Assembly: GCF_003024515.2 (NCBI RefSeq)
Contig: NZ_PYIX02000006.1
Span: 62,001-126,000, forward strand
Reading direction: 5' to 3'
Source: Acinetobacter sichuanensis
GTDB taxonomy: Bacteria; Pseudomonadota; Gammaproteobacteria; Pseudomonadales; Moraxellaceae
Length of the DNA stretch: 64,000 nucleotides
A program made the position numbers and the translations under genes. Shown in pieces: positions 54,324 to 63,850 of this stretch. How positions within the stretch are numbered: the stretch's first letter is position 1; every line of letters starts with the position of its first letter. The notes beneath the pieces were generated by a model. The model was not told the DNA's origin. It was given only the letters and a program-made list of their open reading frames with translations, and searched no databases.

Positions 54324-56318
54324 ATGTCGGTATTATTCGGTAAACTCAACTGGGACTCGATCCCATATCAAGAGCCTATCGTTCTAATTACCATGATTAT
54401 CATGGCAATTGGTGCTGCTGCGCTTCTTGGTGGTATTACCTATTTTAAAAAATGGGGCTACCTGTGGAATGTATGGTTTACATCTGTAGACCATAAAAAA
54501 ATTGGTATCATGTATATCATTGTATCCGTTGTCATGTTAATTCGTGGTTTCGCAGATGCAATCATGATGCGTCTTCAACTGTTCCTTGCAAAAGGTGGCG
54601 GTGAAGGTTACTTACATCCTGACCATTACGATCAAATCTTCACTGCACACGGCGTGATCATGATTTTCTTCGTAGCAATGGGTCTGGTTGTTGGTATGAT
54701 GAACATCGCTGTACCACTTCAAATTGGTGCACGTGACGTTGCTTTCCCATTATTAAACTCTCTTAGCTTCTGGTTATTTGCTGGTGCTGCTGGTTTGATG
54801 ATGGCATCACTTGTATTAGGTGAATTTGCTGCAACAGGTTGGATGGCTTACCCTCCTCTTTCTGGTATTCAGTATTCTCCTGGTGTTGGTGTTGACTACT
54901 ATATTTGGGCACTACAGATTTCAGGTCTAGGTACACTTTTAACTGGTGTTAACTTCTTTGTTACCATTATTAAAATGCGTGCGCCTGGCATGGGTCTTAT
55001 GGATATGCCGATCTTTACATGGACTGCACTTTGTACAGCCGTATTGATCATTGCATCATTCCCTGTGTTAACTGCAACAATTGCAATGTTGACACTTGAC
55101 CGTTACTTCGATTTCCACTTCTTCACAAATGAGCTAGGCGGTAGCCCAATGCTTTACGTGAACTTGATTTGGACTTGGGGTCACCCAGAAGTATATATTC
55201 TGATTTTACCTGCTTTTGGTTTATATTCAGAAATCGTTTCAACTTTCTCTCGCAAAACATTGTTTGGTTACAAATCAATGGTATATGCGACTATCGCGAT
55301 CACAGTACTTGCGTTCGTGGTATGGTTACACCACTTCTTTACAATGGGTGCTGGTGCCAACGTTAACGCGTTCTTCGGTATCATGACCATGATTATTGCG
55401 ATCCCTACAGGTGTGAAAATCTTCTCTTGGTTATTCACCATGTATAAAGGTCGTATTACATTTACATCACCAATGTACTGGACACTTGGCTTCCTTGTGA
55501 CTTTCGGTATCGGTGGTTTAACTGGTGTATTAATGGCTGTTCCACCAGCTGACTTCTTAGTACACAACTCATTATTCTTGATTGCTCACTTCCATAACGT
55601 AATTATTGGTGGTGTGGTATTCGGTATGTTCGCAGGGATCACTTTCTACTGGCCAAAAATGTTTGGTTGGAAGTTAAATGAAACTTGGGGCAAAGCTTCT
55701 TTCTGGTTCTGGTTCTTCGGTTTCTATTTTGCATTCATGCCACTTTATATCCTTGGTTTCATGGGTATGACTCGTCGTTTGAACACATATGACAACCCTG
55801 AATGGGACCCATACCTTGCAATTGCGTTCTTCGGTTCAGTACTTGTTGCTATTGGTATCTTCTGTTTCGTTATGCAAGTTGTTGTAGGCTTCTTACAACG
55901 CGAAAACAACATGGATCATACAGGTGACCCATGGGATGGTCGTGTTCTTGAATGGTCTACTTCATCTCCTGCGCCATTCTATAACTTTGCTCACCTTCCA
56001 AAAATCAATGGTATTGATACTTTCTGGAGCGACAAAGAAAATGGTGTAGCATATGCGCGTCCAACGAAATATGAAGACATTCATATGCCTACAGACCGTG
56101 CGGCTGGTTTCGTTATTGCAATGCTATTAACTGTTATGGGCTTAGCGCTTGTATGGCATGTTTGGTGGCTTGTAATTGTAACTTTCGTTGGTGCGATCAT
56201 CAGCTTCATCGTAAGTTCATTTACGAAGAAAGTAGATTACTATGTACCTGCTGCGGAAGTAGAACGTATCGAAAACGAGCGTTATGCTTTACTTGAAAAA
56301 CACTTGAAGAAGGACTAA
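54324..56318 (+). CDS. cyoB: cytochrome bo3 ubiquinol oxidase subunit I
   Basis: 664 aa, about 15 membrane helices. Contains heme b, heme o3 and CuB and pumps protons. Conserved elements: [19 protein letters not shown] (heme b ligand His), [17 protein letters not shown] (CuB His and the Tyr cross-link), [11 protein letters not shown] (the two other CuB His) and [14 protein letters not shown] (heme ligands). The stop-start gaps of 3-4 bp to cyoA and cyoC show one operon. Confidence 0.98.
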   Translation: MSVLFGKLNWDSIPYQEPIVLITMIIMAIGAAALLGGITYFKKWGYLWNVWFTSVDHKKIGIMYIIVSVVMLIRGFADAIMMRLQLFLAKGGGEGYLHPDHYDQIFTAHGVIMIFFVAMGLVVGMMNIAVPLQIGARDVAFPLLNSLSFWLFAGAAGLMMASLVLGEFAATGWMAYPPLSGIQYSPGVGVDYYIWALQISGLGTLLTGVNFFVTIIKMRAPGMGLMDMPIFTWTALCTAVLIIASFPVLTATIAMLTLDRYFDFHFFTNELGGSPMLYVNLIWTWGHPEVYILILPAFGLYSEIVSTFSRKTLFGYKSMVYATIAITVLAFVVWLHHFFTMGAGANVNAFFGIMTMIIAIPTGVKIFSWLFTMYKGRITFTSPMYWTLGFLVTFGIGGLTGVLMAVPPADFLVHNSLFLIAHFHNVIIGGVVFGMFAGITFYWPKMFGWKLNETWGKASFWFWFFGFYFAFMPLYILGFMGMTRRLNTYDNPEWDPYLAIAFFGSVLVAIGIFCFVMQVVVGFLQRENNMDHTGDPWDGRVLEWSTSSPAPFYNFAHLPKINGIDTFWSDKENGVAYARPTKYEDIHMPTDRAAGFVIAMLLTVMGLALVWHVWWLVIVTFVGAIISFIVSSFTKKVDYYVPAAEVERIENERYALLEKHLKKD

Positions 56319-56322
56319 GGAT

Positions 56323-56940
56323 ATGGCTGAAGTACTTCATCACGACAACCACGGACATGATGAACATCATCACGATGATACTGACATCACCGTCTTTGGT
56401 TTTTGGACATACTTGATGAGTGACTTGATTTTATTCGGTACACTCTTCATCGCGTTCGCTGTATTAAGCAGTCATATTCCACCTGGAACACCAAGCGCAA
56501 AAGATCTTTTTGGTGAGTCTTTAGGTTTCGTTTTAACTGAAACTTTTGCTCTCTTAATTTCTTCTGTAACTTTTGGTTTTGCAGTACTTGCTTCTTACAA
56601 AAAGAATGTTAGCCAAGTTTTACTTTGGTTAGCAATCACTTGGATCTTTGGTGCATCATTCATTGGTATGGAACTTTATGAGTTTAATCATTTAGTTCAT
56701 GCTGGTCACGGACCAAGCACAAGTGCGTTTTTATCTGCATTCTTTACTCTAGTTGGTACGCATGGTATTCACGTAACTTCTGGTTTAGTTTGGATGATCG
56801 TGTTAATGATTCAAATCAAGAAAAATGGTTTGACAACTATTAACACTCGTCGTCTTGCTTGCCTAAGCTTGTTCTGGCACTTCCTTGACATCGTTTGGAT
56901 CTGTGTATTCAGCGTCGTTTACTTAATGGGAGTTATCTAA
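56323..56940 (+). CDS. cyoC: cytochrome bo3 ubiquinol oxidase subunit III
   Basis: 205 aa, five membrane helices after a His/Asp-rich N-terminus ([16 protein letters not shown]). The subunit III core shows [20 protein letters not shown] and [13 protein letters not shown]. Supports assembly and proton-uptake stability of subunit I. Its stop overlaps the cyoD ATG (TAATG). Confidence 0.96.
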   Translation: MAEVLHHDNHGHDEHHHDDTDITVFGFWTYLMSDLILFGTLFIAFAVLSSHIPPGTPSAKDLFGESLGFVLTETFALLISSVTFGFAVLASYKKNVSQVLLWLAITWIFGASFIGMELYEFNHLVHAGHGPSTSAFLSAFFTLVGTHGIHVTSGLVWMIVLMIQIKKNGLTTINTRRLACLSLFWHFLDIVWICVFSVVYLMGVI

Positions 56941-57269
56941 TGAGTCATGATCATAATTCTGCAGGTGCTTCGCATGGTAATGTGAAACAATATACAATTG
57001 GTTTTATTGTTTCTGTATTACTAACCATCGTTCCATTTTATATGGCTATGCACCCTGCTGACTTTGGTCGCGGTGCAATTGTTGCAACAATTGCCATTAC
57101 TGCGGTTGCTCAGGTTCTTGTTCAATTAGTCTTCTTCTTGCACATGAACTCTTCATCAGAGCAACGCTGGAACGTGATTGCATTTGTATATACGATTCTA
57201 TGTATTGCAGTTCTTCTTATCGGTTCTGTATGGGTCATGAACTACTTACATTCAAACATGATGCTCTAG
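56940..57269 (+). CDS. cyoD: cytochrome bo3 ubiquinol oxidase subunit IV
   Basis: 109 aa from the ATG overlapping the cyoC stop; the longer frame from 56895 lies within cyoC and is rejected. Three membrane helices (YTIGFIVSVLLTIVPFYMAM, TIAITAVAQVLVQLVFFLHM, IAFVYTILCIAVLLIGSVWV). Needed for stable assembly of the CuB site. Confidence 0.95.
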   Translation: MSHDHNSAGASHGNVKQYTIGFIVSVLLTIVPFYMAMHPADFGRGAIVATIAITAVAQVLVQLVFFLHMNSSSEQRWNVIAFVYTILCIAVLLIGSVWVMNYLHSNMML

Positions 57270-57275
57270 GGTGTC

Positions 57276-58154
57276 ATGTTGAAGAAATATTTATTCCTGA
57301 CTAAGCCAGGAATTCTCTTCGGTAACTTCGTTACCACTTTGGGCGGCTTCTTCCTAGCCGCTCAAGGTTCTGTAGATTTCCTCTTACTTCTCATCACACT
57401 ATTAGGTACAACTCTGGTTGTTGCCTCTGGCTGTGTTGTGAATAATGTCATTGACCAAGACATTGACCAAAAAATGCAACGTACGATGAATCGTGCATTA
57501 GTCAAAAAAACGATTAGCCCAACAGTTGCTCTGATCTTTTCAGCAGTACTGGGTCTATTGGGTTTTGGCTTGTTGTGGTTTTTTGTCAACGCCTATGCAT
57601 TTGGCTTTGCTCTATTAGGCTTTGTCGTTTATGTCGTGTTCTATAGTCTTTGGACAAAACGTACCACCATTCAACAAACAGTGATTGGTAGTATCTCAGG
57701 TGCAAGTCCTCCTGTGATCGGCTATACGGCTGTTGCTCATGAATTTGATGTTGCTGCGTTATTAATTTTTTTAGCGTATGCATTTTGGCAAATGCCACAT
57801 TCATGGGGAATTGCAATTTATCGCTTCGATGACTATAAGAATGCAGGTATACCCATCCTACCCGTAGCACGTTCCATCTATCGCACAAAAGTTGAAAGTT
57901 TGATTTATGTGATCTTATTTGCAGCAGTGTTAAATGGTTTGTATTGCTTTGGCTATACCAATATTTTCTTCTTAATTACTTTTAATGCGCTCTGTGCGTA
58001 TTGGGTATATTTATCAATTATTGGCTTTAAAGCAGAAAATGACCAAGCTTGGGCAAAACGCTATTTCTTATATTCTGTCATTTTAATTACAGCATTAAGT
58101 TTTAGTTTCAGCTTTAGTTATGTGTCCCCTGCGCCACATTTACCCCTTTTTTAA
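57276..58154 (+). CDS. cyoE: protoheme IX farnesyltransferase (heme O synthase)
   Basis: 292 aa UbiA-family prenyltransferase with about nine helices. Adds farnesyl to heme b to make the heme O of the Cyo oxidase. Prenyl-diphosphate/Mg sites: NNVIDQDIDQKMQRT (~59-73) and YRFDDYKNAGIPILP in the second half. It starts 6 bp after cyoD; a terminator overlaps its stop codon and closes the operon. Confidence 0.96.
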   Translation: MLKKYLFLTKPGILFGNFVTTLGGFFLAAQGSVDFLLLLITLLGTTLVVASGCVVNNVIDQDIDQKMQRTMNRALVKKTISPTVALIFSAVLGLLGFGLLWFFVNAYAFGFALLGFVVYVVFYSLWTKRTTIQQTVIGSISGASPPVIGYTAVAHEFDVAALLIFLAYAFWQMPHSWGIAIYRFDDYKNAGIPILPVARSIYRTKVESLIYVILFAAVLNGLYCFGYTNIFFLITFNALCAYWVYLSIIGFKAENDQAWAKRYFLYSVILITALSFSFSFSYVSPAPHLPLF

Positions 58155-58180
58155 AAGATAGAGTTCTCTCTATCTTTTCT
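58153..58180 (+). terminator. terminator of the cyo operon
   Basis: 11-bp AAAAGATAGAG / CTCTATCTTTT with a TTCT loop; starts within the cyoE stop codon. Confidence 0.9.
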
Positions 58181-58431
58181 TAATGGCGGTACAGCATCAC
58201 ACTTTTCAGCCTACCCATACACTTGCTATGATATTTGTCATCATTACAAATCTATAACTCGTGTATGAATCTTAAATCCTCTTTTCAATCTATTATCTTC
58301 TTTCAAATCTTGGTATTAAATGTTTGACTCATGTATTCATGGGGTGATCATTGAAAGTATCCAAAAAATTAAAAATATCTATTATTTTTGATTAAAATAA
58401 AAATCTCATTTTCAGCACTTGCAGGCTATTT

Positions 58432-59355
58432 ATGTACGATAAAAAAATTATTAAAATTCTCAATAAAATATACAGTTATAGCAATAATTATGACTACGAT
58501 CATAACAATAAAACTTATACTTTTCATATTCCAGAAAAATTATCAGAAAATGAAAAAATGTTACTCAATCAATCAGGTTTGGAGTTCAATAAAATTGAAT
58601 ACTTTGAACATGACAGCATGATTAAAAAACTAAAAATGTTAAGTCAACTCCCTGAAATGGAAGATAAAGTGAACGCTTTGTTCATCAAAGCTATAGGACA
58701 AGGTTTTCATCGTGGCTTACAACCTATAATCAGTTATGCTTTTGCTAAAAATGTGCCTGAACATGATTTTACGCCAATCGAAAAAGGAGACCGTGAACTG
58801 TCAGAAGCAACATGGCCTTGTAAAGTTTGCGGTTTACCTCGTTCTTCATGGGAAAATTCGTCTTGCAATCTTTTTCATTTTTATATTGGTTACTGTCGTT
58901 TAGGTGCTTATCATGAAATCCTCACCGACTTAGAAGAAATTCAACATTTTCCTAAAGAAAACATTCAACCAGAAGATCTCAGCGTATTTAAACAACTCAT
59001 AGAAATTATTCAACTTGCTGAGCCAAAAGAAACGCCTTCTGAACTCATTAATCGCATTTCCAAAGCAAAAATTTTGCAAGGAAGTAATTTGACTACACGA
59101 ACATGGTTGATTCGAATTTTGGCAGAACTTGGAATTTTAAAAAATGAGTTAGCACCTGAATATAGTGTCTATTTTAATTTTTTAGGTCATGATGAATTTT
59201 TAAAACTTGAAAAAATTGTATATGCTCAAGCACCTAATCAGCGCAGCGAAGTAAGTTTTCCCATTTCACTCTGGCGTGGAAGTTCAGGTATCAACATAGC
59301 TCGACTTCATCAATTTTTAGAAAAATTTGAGCAGTTAATTGAACCATCAACCTAA
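58432..59355 (+). CDS. unrecognised protein with a Cys cluster
   Basis: 307 aa, soluble, no signal peptide. The N-terminal ~60 residues are Lys/Asn/Tyr-rich; the remainder is helical and acidic. C130 and C133 (WPCKVCGLP), with C145 and C155 further on, look like a small zinc-binding element in the middle of the chain. The C-terminal region contains FPISLWRGSSGINIARLHQFLEKF. No known family could be named. It follows the cyo terminator by ~250 bp and precedes a HAD gene by ~120 bp on the same strand. Codon use is slightly more AT-rich than in cyo, consistent with an accessory gene. Confidence 0.7.
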   Translation: MYDKKIIKILNKIYSYSNNYDYDHNNKTYTFHIPEKLSENEKMLLNQSGLEFNKIEYFEHDSMIKKLKMLSQLPEMEDKVNALFIKAIGQGFHRGLQPIISYAFAKNVPEHDFTPIEKGDRELSEATWPCKVCGLPRSSWENSSCNLFHFYIGYCRLGAYHEILTDLEEIQHFPKENIQPEDLSVFKQLIEIIQLAEPKETPSELINRISKAKILQGSNLTTRTWLIRILAELGILKNELAPEYSVYFNFLGHDEFLKLEKIVYAQAPNQRSEVSFPISLWRGSSGINIARLHQFLEKFEQLIEPST

Positions 59356-59474
59356 AATGTATACAAAGGAAAAATTATATATGTGTAGATTTGGTCAATG
59401 TCTATTGTTGTTAAAAAAGCTATGTTCAAATTTATTTCAAAGATCAATCATTTTACCATCTGAGGATGAAACTG

Positions 59475-60077
59475 ATGTCAAACTCTCCCATTAAAGTGAT
59501 CGCTTTTGATGTCTTTGGTACATTAGCAAAAATTACAGAAAAAACCTCACCTTATAAAAAACTAATCCATTGGCTACATCAACAAGGACATACAGCTCAT
59601 GTCAATGATGCTGTAACTGTTATGTCAATTCATGGTGATTTTGAGGATATCGCGGCACATTTTGGTTATCACATCCCTGCGCCATTACTCACTGAGTTAA
59701 ATGCTGATCTTGAATTTGAACTCAAGCAAATCCAACTTTTTGATGACACACTTTCAACATTACAACAACTTAAAACTCAAGGTTATACGATTGTACTCTG
59801 CTCTAACTCAGCACACCCTTATGGCATATATATTTCAACATTAATTCCAATAGTTGACCTATATGCATGGAGTTATGAAGTCCATGCATGTAAACCTGAT
59901 CCTAAAATATATCAATATGTTATAGATCAAATCCACTGTAAACCTGAAGAAGTTTTATTTATTGGTGATACTCCTCTTGCAGATGTTGAAGGTCCTCGCC
60001 ATTTTGGTATGACAGCAAGACTGATCAACCGTAAAAAAGGACAACAACTCACTGAAATATTAGCTGATTTGCTATAA
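59475..60077 (+). CDS. HAD superfamily hydrolase
   Basis: 200 aa from ATG 59475, with GAGGA upstream; an ATG 9 nt earlier is too close to that site. HAD motifs: I = FDVFGTLA (nucleophile Asp, but Phe-Gly rather than Thr-G after it, as in haloacid dehalogenases and YjjG-like enzymes), II = VLCSNS, III = Lys in CKPDPKIY, IV = FIGDTPLADVEG. Likely a small-molecule phosphatase or dehalogenase-like enzyme in the cytoplasm; the substrate cannot be told. Confidence 0.88.
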   Translation: MSNSPIKVIAFDVFGTLAKITEKTSPYKKLIHWLHQQGHTAHVNDAVTVMSIHGDFEDIAAHFGYHIPAPLLTELNADLEFELKQIQLFDDTLSTLQQLKTQGYTIVLCSNSAHPYGIYISTLIPIVDLYAWSYEVHACKPDPKIYQYVIDQIHCKPEEVLFIGDTPLADVEGPRHFGMTARLINRKKGQQLTEILADLL

Positions 60078-60162
60078 TTAGGCTAAAAAATATTCTTTCT
60101 ATTCTATTGAGTTTTTTGCTCATCGTCATAGCACTCTTTTTTCCAAAAAGATGAATATTAAA

Positions 60163-60191
60163 TTGTGTTTAGCCACAAACTTACCTATAAT
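60163..60191 (+). promoter_or_regulatory. sigma-70 promoter of rpsF-rpsR-rplI
   Basis: TTGTGT (60163-60168), a 17-bp spacer, and a perfect TATAAT (60186-60191), giving a start near 60198 and a leader of about 110 nt. Confidence 0.8.
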
Positions 60192-60197
60192 GGGCGC

Positions 60198-60251
60198 TCG
60201 CAATTTTTGCGACACAATTTGTTAACTTGCTTCAAGTTAACGCTGATTGTG
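60198..60251 (+). promoter_or_regulatory. structured leader of the rpsF operon
   Basis: Two hairpins right after the predicted start site: TCGCAA / TTGCGA (60198-60212), then CACAAT...GTTAACTTG / CAAGTTAAC...ATTGTG (60213-60251, 9-bp inner and 6-bp outer stems). In many bacteria the rpsF leader binds the S6:S18 complex for feedback control. Whether this structure is that motif is not shown. Confidence 0.55.
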
Positions 60252-60308
60252 ACTCCTTGCTTCAATTTTTAATTAAATTGGGGCTGCATAAACCGTAAGG
60301 AGCTGACA

Positions 60309-60695
60309 ATGCGTCACTACGAAATCGTAATTCTGGTACACCCAGACCAAAGCGATCAAGTGGTAGGTATGGTAGAACGCTATATCTCTCACATTAAAGA
60401 TGCTGAAGGTCAAATTCACCGTCTTGAAGATTGGGGCCGTCGCCAATTGGCTTACCCAATTAACAAAATTCACAAAGCGCACTACATTTTAATGAACGTT
60501 GAATGTAATCAAACTACGCTTAACGAATTAGAAGAATTATTCCGTTACAACGATGCTATCCTTCGTAACGTAATTATTCGTCGTGAAAACGCTATCACTG
60601 AAGAGTCTTTATTGGCTAAGAGTGCTGAAGAAAAACGTGCGCGTAAAGCTCAACGTGAAGAAGCACAACAAGCTCAAGACTCTGCTGAAGCATAA
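60309..60695 (+). CDS. rpsF: 30S ribosomal protein S6
   Basis: 128 aa. Start [34 protein letters not shown] and a charged C-terminal tail of Glu/Lys/Ala are typical. It binds S18 in the platform of the small subunit. AAGGAG precedes the ATG. First gene of the rpsF-rpsR-rplI operon. Confidence 0.98.
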   Translation: MRHYEIVILVHPDQSDQVVGMVERYISHIKDAEGQIHRLEDWGRRQLAYPINKIHKAHYILMNVECNQTTLNELEELFRYNDAILRNVIIRRENAITEESLLAKSAEEKRARKAQREEAQQAQDSAEA

Positions 60696-60706
60696 GGAGA
60701 ACCTCA

Positions 60707-60934
60707 ATGGCACGTTTTTACCGTCGTCGCAAGTTCTGCCGCTTTACAGCTGAGAACGTTACGTACATCGACTACAAAGATATCGACACTTTAAAACAGT
60801 ACATCACTGAAAACGGCAAGATTGTTCCTAGCCGTATTACAGGTACTAAAGCTCGTTACCAACGTCAATTAGCGCTTGCTATTAAACAAGCTCGCTATTT
60901 AGCGTTGATTCCTTACACTGACAATCATAAGTGA
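60707..60934 (+). CDS. rpsR: 30S ribosomal protein S18
   Basis: 75 aa, basic. [26 protein letters not shown] and [25 protein letters not shown] C-terminus (here [13 protein letters not shown]) are diagnostic. It starts 11 bp after rpsF with AAGGAGAA upstream. Confidence 0.98.
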   Translation: MARFYRRRKFCRFTAENVTYIDYKDIDTLKQYITENGKIVPSRITGTKARYQRQLALAIKQARYLALIPYTDNHK

Positions 60935-60943
60935 GGTTGAGCT

Positions 60944-61390
60944 GTGGATATTATCTTATTACAACGCATTAAAAACCTTGGTAAATTAGGCGATAAAGTT
61001 TCAGTTAAAGCTGGTTACGGCCGTAACTTCCTTATCCCTCAAGGTAAAGCAGTTGCTGCGACTGAAGCAAATACTGCTGCTTTCGAAGCTCGTCGTGCAG
61101 AACTTGAAAAAGCTGAAGCTGAAATTTTAGCTGCTGCTCAAGCACGTGCTGATCAATTGAACGAAGTAAACATCGTTATCACTGCGAAAGCTGGTGATGA
61201 AGGTAAATTATTCGGTTCAATCGGTACTCGTGACATCGCTGACGCGTTAACGAATGCTGGTCTTGAAGTAGACCGCGCAGAAGTTCGTTTACCTAACGGT
61301 GCGCTTCGTAACACTGGTGAATTCAACATCGCAATCCAATTGCATCATGATGTTGTTGCAGAAGTTCTCGTTACTATCGTATCTGAGTAA
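60944..61390 (+). CDS. rplI: 50S ribosomal protein L9
   Basis: 148 aa, GTG start with GAGG upstream. The N-terminal domain [19 protein letters not shown] and [14 protein letters not shown] are diagnostic; a long connecting helix (~45-75) and a C-terminal RNA-binding domain ([16 protein letters not shown]) follow. Sits at the base of the L1 stalk. Last gene of the operon before a strong terminator. Confidence 0.98.
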   Translation: MDIILLQRIKNLGKLGDKVSVKAGYGRNFLIPQGKAVAATEANTAAFEARRAELEKAEAEILAAAQARADQLNEVNIVITAKAGDEGKLFGSIGTRDIADALTNAGLEVDRAEVRLPNGALRNTGEFNIAIQLHHDVVAEVLVTIVSE

Positions 61391-61398
61391 TTTCGTAC

Positions 61399-61433
61399 CA
61401 AAAAAAAGAGCATACTTTTGTATGCTCTTTTTT
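61399..61433 (+). terminator. terminator after rplI
   Basis: AAAAAAAGAGCATA / TATGCTCTTTTTTT with a short loop. Confidence 0.93.
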
Positions 61434-61571
61434 TATCTGCTATTTCTATCTAGTTATCATTTTTTATTTAGCATTATTTAGCTTTCACCCCATGATTTAG
61501 GTTATCCTCTTAACCTATTTTAAATAAATTGAGTCATCCTTGACTGGTTTAAATTAAAGGTTTTTTATTTT

Positions 61572-63020
61572 ATGTCTCAGGCAACTGCCGCAGCTTCTGC
61601 AAATACTTTTAACAAAGATGCCAAGTCAACTGACGCCTCGCAACAATTAAAAGAATTTCGTACACCACCCCACAACTTGTCAATTGAACAAGCGGTGCTG
61701 GCTGCCTTAATGACTGTGGCTGAATCTTTTGAGCAAGTCAGTGATGTGTTGAATGAAAATGATTTCTATGCAACACGCCATAAATATATTTTTCGTGCCA
61801 TTGAACAACTCAATAAAGAAAGTTCGCCTTATGATGCAGTTTTAGTCAATGACTGGCTCATTAAACAAAATCTTTTAGAGGCAATTGGGGGTGAAGAATA
61901 TTTAATGCAACTTATGGCAGATTCGCCTGCAAGCTTTTACAACCTTGAAACTTACGCCACTAAAATTCGTGAATTTGCGACTTTAAGAAATATGATTAAA
62001 GTTGGTAATGAAATTTTACAGAATGCTTATGACACCAAAGGTCGTGAGGTGAGTGAAATTTTAGATTTAGCAGAAACTAATATTTTCTCGATCGCTGAGC
62101 AACATAATAATAATGCCAAAGCACAAGGTCCAAAGCCGATTACCTCTGTAGTTGCTGATGTCTTTGATAAGCTCAATGAGCTTTCTCAACTCGAAGGTAA
62201 TATTACAGGTTTAACCACAGGTTTTGTTGAACTTGATAATAAAACGTCGGGTATGCAAGCAGGTGATATGATCATCGTAGCGGCACGTCCATCTATGGGT
62301 AAAACGACTTTTGCCATGAATCTTGTCGAAAGTGTGCTGTTTAATTGCGACTTACCTGCTTTGGTTTTTTCGATGGAAATGCCTGCTGACTCGATTGCTA
62401 TGCGTTTGATTTCTTCTTATGGCAAAGTACACCAAGGGCATTTACGTTCAGGTAAACTCGATGGCGATGAATGGTCTAAAGTTACAGGGACTATTTTACA
62501 GCTTCAAGAGAAACATCTGTATATTGATGACTCCTCTGCCCTCCCTCCAACTGAAATGCGCGCACGTGCAAGACGTATTGCCAAACAACATGGCGGCAAA
62601 CTCGGCTGTATCATGGTCGATTATCTACAATTAATGAAAGTACCTGGTATGGGCGATAACCGTGTTGGCGAGATTGGTGAGATTTCACGAAGCCTAAAAG
62701 CTTTGGCTAAAGAAATGATGTGTCCTGTGATTGCTTTATCACAGCTCAACCGTTCTTTAGAGAATCGTCCAAATAAGCGTCCTGTCATGTCAGACTTACG
62801 TGAATCAGGTGCGATCGAGCAAGATGCCGATTTGATTATGTTTATTTACCGTGATGAGGTTTATAACAAAGAATCAAAAGAAGCTGGAACAGCCGAAATT
62901 ATTATCGGTAAACAACGTAATGGTCCTATTGGTTCTGTTCGTTTAGCCTTTGAAGGTCAATATACCCGTTTTAGTAATTTATCACCTGAATATTACGCAC
63001 AATATGACGATGGAGAGTAA
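61572..63020 (+). CDS. dnaB: replicative DNA helicase DnaB
   Basis: 482 aa hexameric 5'-3' helicase of the replication fork. N-terminal helical domain (~30-135: PPHNLSIEQAVLAALM), linker, and a RecA-like motor domain with Walker A ARPSMGKTTFAMN near residue 240, Walker B CIMVDYLQLM and LSQLNRSLENRPNKRPVMSDLRESGAIEQDADLI. The N-terminus has an Ala/Ser/Thr-rich extension of ~25 residues. No intein. Position after rplI is conserved in many gammaproteobacteria. Confidence 0.98.
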   Translation: MSQATAAASANTFNKDAKSTDASQQLKEFRTPPHNLSIEQAVLAALMTVAESFEQVSDVLNENDFYATRHKYIFRAIEQLNKESSPYDAVLVNDWLIKQNLLEAIGGEEYLMQLMADSPASFYNLETYATKIREFATLRNMIKVGNEILQNAYDTKGREVSEILDLAETNIFSIAEQHNNNAKAQGPKPITSVVADVFDKLNELSQLEGNITGLTTGFVELDNKTSGMQAGDMIIVAARPSMGKTTFAMNLVESVLFNCDLPALVFSMEMPADSIAMRLISSYGKVHQGHLRSGKLDGDEWSKVTGTILQLQEKHLYIDDSSALPPTEMRARARRIAKQHGGKLGCIMVDYLQLMKVPGMGDNRVGEIGEISRSLKALAKEMMCPVIALSQLNRSLENRPNKRPVMSDLRESGAIEQDADLIMFIYRDEVYNKESKEAGTAEIIIGKQRNGPIGSVRLAFEGQYTRFSNLSPEYYAQYDDGE

Positions 63021-63055
63021 TGCATTATTGCTCTTCTTTGCTTAAATTTTTATCA

Positions 63056-63670
63056 TTAAAACCATAATTTAAAGCTATTTAATAATTTATTCCACCAATG
63101 TAGAAACCCTGAAAGCTGTTGAATATTTTGCTGTGTATCATTCACAACGGCTTTTGGAAATGCTGCATTTAATTGCTGACAATTTGGATATTTTTGCTGT
63201 AGTTTTTTCAAATAATCGTTTTGGTCATATTGGATAAAACCATCTAAAATTCCAATTGTTTTACCATCTGTATATTCACAACTTGAACGATTACGATCCC
63301 ATGCAAAAAAAGATGTCACGGGCTTAGAAATACTTAAACGATCATTTTGGCAACTTAACATTGCAAATGAAGCAATTTGATATTGTTCAGGTTTAGTGCC
63401 ATCGGGTGTATAGGCTAAACCAATGATTAAACTATCTTTTGCAATATTTTGACTGGAAAATTCACTTTGCCATTGTTTAGGTTTTGCATACCTAAATTGA
63501 TCAATCCAAGAACGGAAAATAAATTGATCTGCACTTAGTTGAACTGAAAAAATTGTACGATCATCCTGCATGGCTTGAGAGCTTTGGAAACGCGCAATAA
63601 AAACATCATCAGGCGTATGTGGCATACAGGCTAAAGCTTGCTTGATAGTCAACGCTCCAAGTAACAGCAT
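63056..63670 (-). CDS. secreted hypothetical protein
   Basis: 204 aa from the ATG at 63670; a TTG at 63712 would add 14 residues. Neither has a strong ribosome site. A signal peptide ends near KQALA|CMPH; a Cys at that spot also allows a lipoprotein reading, though the -3 to -1 residues (ALA) fit signal peptidase I as well. The mature chain is mixed alpha/beta with four further Cys and no recognised motif. Convergent with dnaB. Confidence 0.65.
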   Translation of the reverse strand: MLLLGALTIKQALACMPHTPDDVFIARFQSSQAMQDDRTIFSVQLSADQFIFRSWIDQFRYAKPKQWQSEFSSQNIAKDSLIIGLAYTPDGTKPEQYQIASFAMLSCQNDRLSISKPVTSFFAWDRNRSSCEYTDGKTIGILDGFIQYDQNDYLKKLQQKYPNCQQLNAAFPKAVVNDTQQNIQQLSGFLHWWNKLLNSFKLWF

Positions 63671-63801
63671 GTACAATAAATTTTTAAGTTGTACAGCATA
63701 AAACTGAGTCAAAAATAATTTAAAAATTAAGTATTTCCTCTTCTTTAATAACTTTGAATAACGGTTTTCTGTTTTATTTTTGGAAAATTTTCATCATGAT
63801 C

Positions 63802-63830
63802 AATAGGAAAACAAATGTTCTCCTATTTTT
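63802..63830 (+). terminator. terminator-like hairpin between the two rightmost genes
   Basis: AATAGGAAAACA facing TGTTCTCCTATT (one mismatch) followed by TTTTT on the plus strand. Both flanking genes are on the minus strand, so its role is unclear; it probably ends the DUF4259-like gene even without a T-run on that side. Confidence 0.4.
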
Positions 63831-63850
63831 AAAACATCTAATGATTAGCT

